Shown: positions 25,291 through 37,960 of the stretch, one piece after another | Numbering within the stretch: the first letter of the stretch is position 1 | How the letters are laid out: each line of letters opens with the position of its first letter | NCBI RefSeq assembly: GCF_019925205.1 | Contig: NC_083564.1 | Location: forward strand, 26,326,447 to 26,390,446 | Reading direction: 5' to 3' | DNA length: 64,000 nt | Source of the DNA: Metopolophium dirhodum | Taxonomy: Eukaryota; Arthropoda; Insecta; Hemiptera; Aphididae | Notes under the pieces: model-generated | What the model was told of the DNA's origin: nothing | Databases searched by the model: none | Seen by the model: only the letters and a program-made list of their open reading frames with translations | Position numbers and translations under genes: made by a program

Positions 25291-28200
25291 TTCAGTGAAA
25301 TTTTCATGTAGGTATCTACAGTTATTAGTTTTTGAATTACAACAAAATAACAAAATCGCTACTCGAGAAGTCGAGTGAATATCCAATATTGTAAAAATAT
25401 GAACTTCAAACGCTCATAAAAATTTAATTTGTTTTGCTTGTGGACATTTTTTTTGTTGATGAAGGTAGATTGCTTACACAGCGTGTTTCACCCAAAAAGA
25501 GTTGAACAATCACAATTTTTTTCCGTTCAATTCAGCCAGTAATTAATAAATCGTAAACAGAATAAATATATTTATAGTCTCGGTATTTATAAATTATTAT
25601 TTTAGGTTCGTAGACAAACAAAAAATTTCTTGGATTGACAATACGTCTTTTTTTAGTAACTAGATAGTAGTAGCTACAATTTACCTAATACGTTATATGA
25701 TATATCTAATTGTCATTTTTTTTTTACGGCTATGCGTGGAAACTGGTAACAGTTTTGAGTAGCTAATTTTTTAATTTCATTACATTGCTCATTTATTGTT
25801 TTTATATTGTATTATATTTTGTATAGTCATAATAATGTTAACTTAAACATTAATCTACAACATAGTTTATCATTAAAATATAAAATAATTTTGAAACTCA
25901 AACATTGAAAAAACCAATATACATATTTAACAAATGTGATTACTTATTTTTTTTATTACTAAGAAGTAATAAGTAAAGTAGACTGTAAGACATAAAATAT
26001 TTGGAAAAAAACTATTAACTATTAAGTACCTACTAAATGATATATTATTATTTATGTAAATGAATAATAACAAGCAACGAGAACAGTGTTTACCCTACTC
26101 CTTATAGTAATAACTCTCAAAATGTCTACAGGGAGGTCTAACGAGAATGTTATTTGTTAGGTACGGAGATTGAGGACTCAATAGTCTGCATGGGTAGTCT
26201 TTTTGTTTTCTCGAAAATACGATTTATAACCCTGAGATTTTAACAATAAAACCTAAAAACATATGTTATACTTGTACATCTAATTAACGTTTTTTTCCAC
26301 TGAAACTGTGTATTGTATATTCGTATAGAAATTATATTTGAATATAACATCTGTTTAACTAATTTATACAGTAGCATCAAATTTATACAAAGATAAATGT
26401 GTGAAAATAACGTTTTATAATGCATCAAATTAACAGAACAGTCTCATCACATGCCATAGCAAATAATAAGTATGTAATCTATGTACATAAATGTGTATGT
26501 TATTACTTTTATTTCTTAGTTAGGTTATAGTTATATAATATATAGTCATTAGCTTAAATGCTCAATGTAATATTCAAATTTAAAAATACTTATATTATTT
26601 CATGTAAAGAGTATTCGTTATAGACACAAACACACAATATAGATTAAACTCTACACGTTAAGTAAATATAAATTAAAACATATTGTATCCATGTAATTTA
26701 CAGATACTTAGATTTTATATCCAAAATACAAGGTGGGGGGCACCCGTGTTTTTACATTTTCCCATAATATTAAGGAAAACCTGTCATGGGATAACACGAT
26801 GCTCATTCTGTACATAAAAAATAAATTTTAAGTGCCTTTGCTCTTAATAGTAATAAACATATTTATAACTATTATAAATAAACAATAATTCTTGCCATCG
26901 AGGTAAATAATAGTGTTATAAATATATACCTACCTACATTAAAACCATGGAATAGTGTTTCATTTAAAAATATATAATAAAATTAAACATGGTTTTTTCA
27001 GTATAAATTATGTATAATTATTTAAATACACGATTGTCGATTGAATATATTATTTCAAAAACATGATATTATTGAAATTAAAATAATAATAGGTACAATT
27101 TTTCGGATAAATATTTTATAATATACTTTACAAACAATTAAGTACCAATTGCTGAACGTAAAACTAGTTTTTCAATAAATTAAAATCCCAAAAACTTGTC
27201 TATTTAATTATAGGTTAAATAATATGCGTGTTTTATTCTGTATAAAATAAAATAAGGTAAATGGAGTAATAAATAGATGGATATCAAAGTTCATTAAACT
27301 AAAAAGGATTATGTATATTTTTTTAAAGAAACGTGTAGCAATACAGATATATTCTATAACTATCTATATGATCTAATAAAATAATGGTTTTTTAAATAAT
27401 ATAATTCACATAATGATTCACAATCAATAATGAAATGTTTGCGAAAAAAATGAATATTGAATAACTTGAATCTCGAATCACCTGTCATTTATATTCTCAT
27501 TGTCACTGGAAAAAACCTACGATTTAATATTGATTGAAACTATTCAAATTCTTAATCGTTATCTACGAATAGCTAAATTAATTAAGCAAATTAGATAAAA
27601 CCTTACATTTACAACAATGAGAAAAGTAGACGAAATACTTGAAAAGAAATTCACAAAGAGTGGGAACAATTTAATTTAAAATAACCATTATTACGGAAAT
27701 ATAATCAAACAAGGTACAAAACTACGAAACATACAAAATAGAAATAGAATATTATTATCGTCTCGATTAAAATATATTATGTGTAATATAGACTATTTAT
27801 AAAGTCATAAGTTAATAATACAAATTATGAGAAACCTAATTTGCGACTATTTAAAATCGCATTAAAACTGAATGTTGCGGATGCAATATAAGAATGTGTA
27901 CTTAAAAAACGATTAATACTAATGTGTTCCAGTGATGAAGATTGCAATGCAACAATTATTGTAATTCTCGTAGGTACCCAAATAACATTAATAATGAACG
28001 TTATTTATAAAATATAAGTAGGAATAAATCAAAATATTTACTATAATATTATAAAGTTACGGCTCACAAAATGTAATAACGATTACCTAGTATGTTCTAA
28101 TTTTTGCTCTTTATTTGTGACCGCTTCTAAGGTGAAGATTCCCTAAATTTGTCAAACTTTGGACAGTCATACAATTATAACATAAAATCGATTTCTTGAG

Positions 28201-29960
28201 TGTTAAACAGAACAAAAAGACGGGGAAATAATTAACGTTTTAATACTATACATTACAATAATAAAACATACCTACTTGAAGTCAAGAATCTCTGAACAAC
28301 TTTTATTTTCAAATAGTATTATCTATGAATATAATATATCATAGGTTTGTGCCTCTATAGTCTATGTCCTATGGGAGTTTCGGAAATAAAAAATCCAGGA
28401 AAAAAGCTCCGGAAAAAATTACATTTAATTCAATTATTATTCTTTATTAGTTATTTTTTTAATGTCATAATATATTTGATGTAATTTTTCTTTCTTTCAC
28501 GGCGGATCAATATTGAAGTAATCAAAGAAAAGCCTCTTCGAAGTATTACGATACCTTAGGATAACATGACAGATTTCCGGCTATTGAGCATTAAGAACGT
28601 ACCAGATCTACAACAGCCGTTAACGGCCATGCAGAATGCGATTTTTATGTTCAAAATCAAACCGGTCTAGTAGTCCTGCCAGTGATTTTTCCACGCCAAA
28701 TCAATGTTTATGTGATCGAATAATAGTCTCCTGGAAAAATTGAGGTACCGGAGCATCATGACTTATCTGCTGATATTGTCGGTTACCGGCCAGAAGCTGC
28801 AACAGCTGAACGTGTTCGACGTGGCCGCTCCAATCGGTTATGGGGAGGTGACTCCTTAAGGTCAGTAGGAGGTTGGTGCAGTGTACCTGGTACCATCGTC
28901 GGTACGGAAATGATACCTGACTCTGTGAGACGACGAGTATAGTTTAGATTTGGAGGATGGAAAATTTGTGTTAATCCTGCGTTTATCCTGTGTCATTGAT
29001 CAAGGAATGATCACGTTACCCGGACATGTTATAAATATTTACAAGATATGTTACCTATTTGCTATTAAGTGCGGAATAATTTTGTTCCATGTATATTATA
29101 TGTATCATAAAATATGAAAATTACTTGTTTACAAATCACTTGTTAATTCAATTGACTGGTAGAGGTATATGAAATAAAACAATTAATAACGCGATAATTC
29201 TATAACAATGTAGTTAACTATTTAGCAGATTTATAATATTGAAAATAGTAATTGTCGTTATTTTTTACGGGAATATCTTAGTTGCAAAATTGAATATTTT
29301 AACTTAACAAAATCATTGCCAAAGACCAAAGTTCGTTATTTTGACAGATGTTTTAAAAGCTACTTTATAACAATAATATTATAGTAATTGCATTATTTTA
29401 GGCAAAAATATAAAATTAAAACACTTAATGGTTTTAAATTATTTGTATACAATTTATATTTTGATAAAAAGTGTCTATAGTCCTAAACATAATTACTTTA
29501 CTTTAGTTTTTATTTATAAAATAGGTAGACAAATCACTAGATTATAATATATAAACCACAATTCTGCTTAGCTGAGCTTACAGAGATTGTTGTACCTAAC
29601 TATATATTAGTAATGACTTTATACGTAGGTATTTTTGTGCTACAAGTCTTAATAGTATAAACAATAATTATTGTCAGTCAAATATTCGATGAATAACAGA
29701 ATATTTGATAATCGAATACTCAATAATCGAATAACATAGTCATAATGCCATATAATATATATATTAGTGCAAAACACTATTTTAACACTATTATTTACAT
29801 CATGAGTGCAAGATGAAATAGGTAAATATTCCATACATCTAACTCTAGACTTATATTTTTTGTTTTTTAATATTTCCATTTTGGTATAGCTTTATTATGA
29901 GTATAGTATAAAGATAAGTGAAAAATAAAGAAATTGTCTTTGCTGTAGTATATTAATTAA
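25291..29960. other. AT-rich intergenic DNA
   Basis: I find no supportable gene. A sequence beginning CAGCGTGTTTCACCC near 25483 resembles a single MITE end, but I see no partner. A G+C-richer block of unknown origin lies at about 28550-28990. An inverted pair CAAATATTC (29679-29687) and GAATATTTG (29699-29707) is followed by two tandem ATAATCGAATA units. Confidence 0.5.
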
Positions 29961-30106
29961 TGCTGAGTCGCATGAACAATCATTAAACATTTAACCGATC
30001 AATTGTGAGCTGATGGATCTTGCTTAAACATGATTTAGTGGCCCATTATTGGTTCATTACATTTTATCGAACCATTAAATTAATACATTTTTCATGCGAC
30101 CCGGCA
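29961..30106. mobile_element. Short MITE (146 bp), TAA target, possible Harbinger type
   Basis: The left end TGCTGAGTCGCATGAA (29961-29976) and the reverse complement of the right end, TGCCGGGTCGCATGAA (30091-30106), match at 14 of 16 positions. A TAA-like trinucleotide flanks both sides (ATTAA on the left, TAATAG on the right), which would fit the 3-bp TWA duplication of PIF/Harbinger elements. The flanks are AT-rich, so that duplication is weak evidence. The interior has no coding capacity. Confidence 0.6.
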
Positions 30107-31243
30107 TAATAGTAACTATTAACACACTGTATTCGATAATTCGTAAATGTGTGAAACAATTATATATTAATTAATTCACACCTAGTAAAAAAGTGATAAT
30201 AAAATAAAATCAGTAGGTACTTATTTTCTTTCAGCTTTCTTTGTTTGTAGTGTAAGTTCAACAAGAAATAAGGTACGAATTTCTCGGTCGAATAGGCCAA
30301 TTCTCGACTCCGATAGAAATTTAAAATCTCCGTGGGCCGAAAAGTTTCAATCCGACGCTGGATACAACAATATAGCATTATAGCGTATGTCATCGATGTA
30401 AGCGTGACGAAAGACTTTATTTGAAGGGTGGTAGCTGGTAAGTGTCATGGATATTATTGGCATTTAAATTATTTATTATATAAATAATAATTTTTTTTTA
30501 CTAAAATAAAGTTTTCCTGAAACTTAATGTTATAGAATACTTTTGTCGTTATTAAACAATATATAAAAATAATTATTTACAAAAATGTACATTGTTTGGG
30601 GGAACTTACAGTTTACCGATGTAAAGATATTCATTACAATTGATATAATGACAACAATAAGGATAACGCAATAATAATAAAATCAGTAAAGGATGTGGTA
30701 CTAATAATAAATATTAGATATTAATATTTAATTTGACACAGTTATATACTTCTATTTTTTTTATTAGTATTATTGTGTAAAAACATCACGAGGGCGTCCT
30801 AATTTGAGCTGACAACGGATAGAGTATAGGCTTGTCACTTAGATGAAAATATAGCACAATATTGCTTGTGCGTTTTAGTTGGACGAAAACGTTACGAAAT
30901 AAATGTTTTATATATATAATATAATCTATTATAATAGAAGTTTTTATTGTAGATATATAGTGATAGTGGTGGACGGTATAGTAGATAGTTATTACTTATC
31001 AGTCTATGTGAAGGACTTCGTTTCTAACGAGCCAAGGCGCATTTGTAATTGCAGTTCTTAATATTTTGGATTGGAAAACCTGAACTTTGCTAATATGTTT
31101 TGGCGCAGTTGCCCCAAATAGGGTCAGTAATGAATTTCAGAGGCCGTAGAATCTGTTTGTAAAAAAGTAAGGTGAATTTCGACACAGAGAAATTTGTTGA
31201 TTAATTGAGGATAACAGAATTATAAGCCGTTGATAACCTTGAT
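30107..31243. other. AT-rich intergenic DNA
   Basis: No gene or complete element recognised. A slightly G+C-richer part at about 30780-31140 has no readable coding frame of useful length. Confidence 0.5.
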
Positions 31244-31580
31244 CATAGGCGTGAGCAGACTTTTGGTTCCGGGGGTGCACACTAAAAATTAGGGCCCACA
31301 ATAATTTTGAAAACAATTATAGATACAGACAAATGTTTTAAAAATATCAAATGCACTAAATATATTTATTTTATTTTATTATACATTCTAAAAAATATTA
31401 CATGACAATATATAGATATACAATCTTATAATGATAATCGACGTTTAAAAGGAACAACATTTTTGAATTCGTTAATAATTTCATTGGTTTAATTTACATT
31501 TAGGTAATTAATAATTAGGGCCCTTGTCGTTTTTGGTGAAGGGTCGGAGTGCCTGGTCACCCCCTGTGCGCACGCTTATG
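31244..31580. mobile_element. hAT-type MITE (337 bp) with 8-bp target duplication
   Basis: The left end starts CATAGGCGTGAGCAGAC and the reverse complement of the right end starts CATAAGCGTGCGCACAG. Both then carry a GGGGGTG block and, further in, a TTAGGGCCC-like block. Flanking 8-mers are ACCTTGAT (31236-31243) and ACCTTAAT (31581-31588), 7 of 8 identical, as expected for an aged hAT target-site duplication. The centre is AT-rich and non-coding. Confidence 0.75.
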
Positions 31581-31588
31581 ACCTTAAT

Positions 31589-33815
31589 ATGTGTAAAATG
31601 TTCGATGTTAAAAATGATTATCAATGAAAAACGTATAAGATTTATAGAGTTGTAACTTGTAAGTCTAGTAGAGTACAATGAATAAATCGAAAATATAATA
31701 GGTACATATTGCATTCTACAAATATAAATGTATGCTATTGGGAACCGAAAGGAACATGCTGGACATTAACCTAACCTAATTATATCTAACACAAGACGGC
31801 TATATAGTATTCGCGAATCAACGTAGTGGCGTATTGTCAAAGTTTTTATTTTTTGGCAGAGAGTCTCTAACGCATGTTTTTACAACCTCTTTTAGGGGCG
31901 TACCCCGTACAGTATATTGTATACGTACAATAGCGTACGCAAGATTTTAGTTCGGTTAGGGTTTCACCTGAGTAAATAATTTAAATTATTATTTTATAAA
32001 TAGTTTTTATATAATTAGTTATAACAAATTATAGTTAGTCTCAAATTTAGTCTACATTTAGAACTCTCGAGTGTTCAGCCAGGACACCTGGTCATCTATA
32101 GAGCCTCATCGGGTGGTAATAAACTGGGTAATTATCGATGGACGATGATACACGATGATACACCATATGAAGGTTATGGCAGACGTTTAGCGATGTTCTA
32201 AATTAGCCAAAAAAACTGAAACTATAACTATCTACGTCTTTGTCATATTCAACAATTTATTTTATATCTATTTAAAATGACCAACAATTTGATCGACTCT
32301 GTATTGAAATTGTGATGGATAAGATTTTTTTATTAAAGGAAGACATTTCGGGGGGGGGGGGTATACCTTATACGTTATAGTAATAATTTATATAATTCAC
32401 AAAAAAAATATTTTCATTCTATTATAGACAATTAATTAATATATTAAAGAAAAAAAATTTTTATCTTTTTGACTGACTGGAACCTTAAGGGAATATTAAA
32501 TGTATCGCTTTTTCAGACTAATAGACCTATTTTAATTTTTGATATATTATATTAAGGTACAATAATGTATACAATAATACAAACATCTTATTAGTATTAA
32601 AAATAATAATCTTTGTATTTACTAATAAATTCGCATCGCTTAAAAAAGTTAAGATTAACTAGATTTCATTAAATTTTTATAATTTAATTATAGTATCTTA
32701 TTATGTATACTCTACGTATAATTTGTATACAGATAAACAGTGAACAGTTTACAATAAAATTCGTAAGATCGAATAACTTTAATAATATCCACGCTAAATG
32801 CTAATATATGCCTATTATAACAATTATTATCAAAATTATTGATTACATAATTTATTAGTATACTAATAATATAGGTACAATTTGGTATACAAAAATATAC
32901 ATACAAATCATACAATGTGCTATAACATGGGTACGATACCTGTAAGTTTTCAGCCACAAAAAAATAATTTTTAAATTCGAACCAGTAGTTCCTGAGATTA
33001 GCGCGTTCAAACACACAAACTCTACAGCTTTATATATTTGTATAGAAATAGATATAATAGTATAGATAATTTAACAATTTCTTATTGATATTTTTTTAAA
33101 AGACCGACATTTTTAAATAACTACTTATATAAAATATTAATTTTGGCGCAAATGATATGTCATTTTTGTACCTTTGGCGCTTATGTCATACAGCCATTTT
33201 ACACAAAATATGTTTTTGTTTATTAAAATTATAAATTATAACCATGTTTACACAAATCTCTAATAAGTTTAACTATAGTTAGTAAATGAGATGTCATTAA
33301 AAAAAAGTTTTAAACAGTATAAATTATTTAGTGTACTAAAATAAAATGATTGTATATAGGTACCGATTAAAAATAATGACATATTATCAAATTTAAACGT
33401 ATATCCTCAATTAGTTTTCTAGACATCTAGGGTGCATCCCATTCTTTGGATAACTGCAGTGATAATAGTGTACACGACAATTTATGCGACCAAGGAAAAT
33501 ATAAGAAGTAGATTAAAATAATAGTATATTACATGGTAGTAGTATAGTAGTATATATATTATATGTATACAGTGTACACATCATTGTATTTTTAACTATT
33601 GGTACCTACTATATATACCTAATATTTATAATATTATAGCAAATTATGTAAGTATCTACGCGCCTTTAAATATTATATAACAAATAATCATTTTTTTATG
33701 TAATTATGTAGGGTAATTTTTTTAATACATGAATAACGTGATAATATTACGGTATTATACATTTTATACATTTTATAGCTAAGACGTTTATAAATGATAT
33801 TATTCTCTCATATTA
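31589..33815. other. AT-rich intergenic DNA
   Basis: No supportable gene. It contains a 12-G run at 32350-32361 and a short direct repeat ACGATGATACACGATGATAC near 32142-32161. The minus-strand frame at 32712-33014 is AT-rich low-complexity with no domain. Confidence 0.5.
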
Positions 33816-33817
33816 TA

Positions 33818-34031
33818 CAGAGTGATTCACCAACCGCTCGCCTTATTTTCATTCTACAATAAGACAATAATGCAGTTATTCAAAATCTGAATTTTGGAGT
33901 TTTTAAATATATATTTAATAATCATGTTTTTAAACTCTTGAGATTTTTGTACCACAAAATTGATACAAGCTTCTATTTAAATTCATTATTAAAGGAAAAA
34001 ATGGGGTGAGCATTCTTGGTAAATCACTCTG
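33818..34031. mobile_element. Mariner-type MITE (214 bp) with TA target duplication
   Basis: The left end CAGAGTGATTCACCAA (from 33818) and the reverse complement of the right end, CAGAGTGATTTACCAA, match at 15 of 16 positions. Similarity continues weakly inward (CGCTCGCC versus TGCTCACC). TA dinucleotides flank both ends (33816-33817 and 34032-34033), as in Tc1/mariner insertions. There is no transposase frame. Confidence 0.75.
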
Positions 34032-34033
34032 TA

Positions 34034-37000
34034 TATAATTGTATAACAAGTTATCATATTCAAACTTCATAGAAGTAAGAAGAAAATAATATGCAAGGGG
34101 AAAAATTGTCTTATTTAACTTTTAACCTTTATATCAATAATTATTTTAATTCAATATAATATATATATCATTCGTCATACATTATTTATTTATGCATAAC
34201 AGTTTTTTAATCAATATTTGTATACAAAACAAGTAATAAAAAAATTAAATTATCTGTTTCATAAATATATAATTTTTTACTGTCCTCAACTTTATACATA
34301 AAAAGTATTTTTTTCTTTTTTATCGAATTTCATCACTTTCATCTTTGCTTACTCATTTCATATAGTTTATAAATCGATATTATATTATACATAATAATAT
34401 AATATTATGCTATATGTAATATGTATAGCATATACACTAAAATAGCATTAACTTCTTTCAATGCCATAAATATTTTTAAAATGTCACAACTGATATTAAT
34501 TTGTTGTTGGATGTGATCTATAAAATAAGGAAACCCCAGAGAGATATATTAATTTTATGATAGCATAAAAGATATAATAATAACAGATATTTTCATTTTT
34601 GATGATTTATTGTACATATTTTCCTGTTATACACCTAATATACTATAATAGATACATTTTTATTGTCTAGTTTGTTTATATTATTAACATATTACCTAAT
34701 ACACGTATACTTATTACTCGTTATTATTCATTACTTGTAGTAGGCAACGTTTAACGTTAAACATGGTCTTGTCTAGACGACTAGACTATTATAATATATT
34801 GAATAGATATTTTTGACAAACATGTTATTCAACGAATCGCGGATGCTCGTATACATTTTCTGTGTTTTTTTTAATGATTACATTGAAGTACAAGAACAAT
34901 AAAATCGCTGTTTAGCCATTTAAAATTTAAAAAAAATTAAATCTTAATTTTGATTACAAAGAATTATTTTATATTATATTACATGTATACATAATAAATA
35001 ATTGATAATAACTAATAACTATAAAAACACTATCTAATAATGATTATGGGCTATAAAAGTTATAACCTTATTCTTTGAAAATAAATAACATAACCTAACA
35101 ATCTATGACAGTGAGCAATAGGAAACAATGATATATCTTTATGATTATTCAATGTTGTAAATTAAATTGTATATTATTATTTTTAGTAGTATAGTTTCTA
35201 TTTTTTTTATAACGAACACTGAACTTATATTGTATATTATATAACATAATAAGCACATATATTTCAGATATGATATTAGTTGTATTAGAAAATAAAAATT
35301 ATTCAATTTTCTATGACAATAAATTAGCCATTAAGTATATTGGCTCTACCCAGTGTCATGGTGAACGGTGTTTTATGACGCCTAGGCATAAAGGTGAATG
35401 GTCATCATTTTGTGAGGTGGATACATTATGGTAACCAATAATATAAAACAAAAATTAAAATATTTACAGTCACATAATAATTATATATACCATATATGAT
35501 ATTAAAGGGACAAAGAGTGATACATGCTGTGCATCATGATTTATAAATGGCTCTACCCATATCTAAAATATCTATCCAGTAGCCACTGATCGCTATAATA
35601 CTGTAATAAATGTATATAGGTTATAGGTATATATTTTCATATTAAGATAAAAATATTGCCCATTATTTATCATCATTTATCAAAATATGCTCGATGCATA
35701 TAATTGTTTTTGAATTTTAAATTCATTATATCTGCGCACTTTAATTTTGACATAATTTGTGCAACCACAGAAGACAGAACTGATCATTTATAAATTAAAC
35801 ACAGTGAACACAATGAAACGTTTCATAACACTAAATGAGAGGTTTTCGTCAGTCTTCCCATACCTACAGACAGCTGAACATCAGGTAAATGGAGAACAGT
35901 CCAGATGGGCGACTATACACTATTATTTACTCGTGAACGTCGATTTTTATCTTTTTTTTTTTGTGTTTTTTTTTTTAGAAATTCAATATTATATTGATAG
36001 AGAAAAATTCAAATAAATTTAATTTTTAATAGCAGTATAACAACACTAACCTGCACAGTTTATATTTTTGTAAAGATAATTCAAAAATTGTATCAACTTA
36101 AAATAAAGATGTTTTTTTAAATCCATTCTTTAGGAATTTCCACAACGGCATAATTCATTCTCAAATTCATTTTTTAACTCTACTTTTTAAAAACTAAAAA
36201 CAAATAATCGGATGAATGTTACACGAATATTGTAGATTTCTAAAATATTTTCCAATAATATATTATTATGTCCCATTTTCCTGCATAAATGTATCATATT
36301 GTGGAGGTTGTCTAATACCTACACAAATGCACAGCTTAATATATTGTTACTCCCATCATATTCAATAAACCGTCATAGAAATAACAAATCCTGCATTTTT
36401 TTAATTGTTTACTTCTTACACGTGATTTTGATACTTGGCAAAATGTACATCGCACACAATATAATATTCATTTTTATCAGTTCTTATTTTCTCACACATT
36501 ATGTAATGTCTAGAATAAAATATAATCCCTTAATAAATATTATTATCTAACGTTTGAATAAATATCAAATTTTTACTTGATTGTCATTAGTGATAGCCGT
36601 AAAATCAAACCGTAAAATGGAAAATAACTATTCACGTGACCTACATTATAGTTTATATTTATGTTACTAAGATATGTGTAGTACAACTTGATACATATAT
36701 ATATACCTACCTAGAGTATAATTTTTAAATTTATACCAAACGGTCATACTTAGTGTTTCAATGCTGCCCTAAGCATATTATGTATAATTTATGCAATTCA
36801 ATAAAAATGATGCGGATTTTTAAACTATTCATAAAAGTGTAATGTTATATCATGGTTTTTACTTCCATTGGTGTCATAATATTTATGCTCGTGTCATAAT
36901 TTTTTATGCATTATAGATATCAGTAGCTTAATCCACGAGCAAAATAAGTTTACATAAACATAATTATATTATAATTCAAAATATATTTTATACGTACTTA

Positions 37001-37637
37001 CCTAATAATTTTGTCGGTAAATTTTATTGAGACATCACTTTTCCATGGAAATAATGAAATTTCTAAGGATGTGTATTATAACTGTACTTTATTTATTTGA
37101 GTTGTATGGTAAGAATGATGAGAAGAAGAACTAATATAACATAATATACAAATGTATTAATAGTGATATAGATACTTATATTGTTTTTAATTATTGTAAA
37201 CTATAATTTTATAATATAAACATCTATACAAATTTTGGACACTCGACAATTTTCTGTAATATAATTTGAATCCTACTGGCCAATGTTGCCACACGTTTTT
37301 AACCCAGGTCTAAAAAAAATAATTAATTACATACATTATAAAGGCCTTCACATAGTGCTCACTAAAATAATTAATTCATAATTGTTGTTAAACTCTATGG
37401 ACAAGTATTAAAAATGCTTTAATGTTCAACTTCAATACCTTATCTATTAGAAAAGCGAATTTAGTTGGCATTTTTTGGGTGGGGGAATATATGGAGGCTT
37501 TAAGGGCTAATACACTCCCCAAAAAATCTCAAAAGCTATTTGTGCCTATGGTCAATATTAAAAAATGCCCAGTATTTTTCTTAATAATCAGAAAAACTGG
37601 AAGTTTTAAGCAAAACCAGCCATTGGTTAAATCGACA
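34034..37637. other. AT-rich intergenic DNA
   Basis: I see no supportable gene. The open frame at 35759-36016 contains a poly-T tract read as poly-Phe and has no domain. Confidence 0.5.
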
Positions 37638-37712
37638 ATTGGCATTTTCTGTATAGGCATATGGTACAATTTTTACAATACTTTGACTATTTTTGAACTA
37701 TTTATAGACATT
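37638..37712 (-). repeat. Dispersed repeat, copy B (minus orientation)
   Basis: The reverse complement begins AATGTCTATAAATAGTTC, then AAAAATAGTCAA, and ends TACAGAAAATGCCAAT. It aligns with 25216-25285. The repeat probably extends towards about 37420, where an open frame on the opposite strand is likely a by-product. Confidence 0.6.
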
Positions 37713-37783
37713 TAAAATTTTCTATTTTTTTTTTCGACTAAAGGTCATATTATATAAGTATATAACATATAGGTAGGTACGAT

Positions 37784-37952
37784 CAGTGGCACATTTAGGT
37801 TTTTGTCATGGAGGGATATGATTTTATCCAGTAGCCCCGCTCTTAAAGCTAGAGGCTTTAAGTTAGGAATCCTAAAAATGTTGCATAATATATAAAGCCT
37901 ATGTGGGGGGGATTAATCCTCTTGATCCCCCTCCTCCCGTAAATACACACTG
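37784..37952. mobile_element. hAT-type MITE (169 bp) with 8-bp target duplication
   Basis: The left end begins CAGTGGCACATTTAGG and the reverse complement of the right end begins CAGTGTGTATTTACGG; CAGTG and ATTTA are shared, and both ends lead into G/C-rich tracts. Flanking 8-mers are GGTACGAT (37776-37783) and GGTACAAT (37953-37960), 7 of 8 identical. CAGTGGCGTATTTAGG-like ends are typical of hAT-derived elements. No coding capacity. Confidence 0.7.
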
Positions 37953-37960
37953 GGTACAAT

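Noticed and set aside
37422..37715. 97-residue frame
   Set aside because: It overlaps the dispersed repeat copy B and has no recognised domain.
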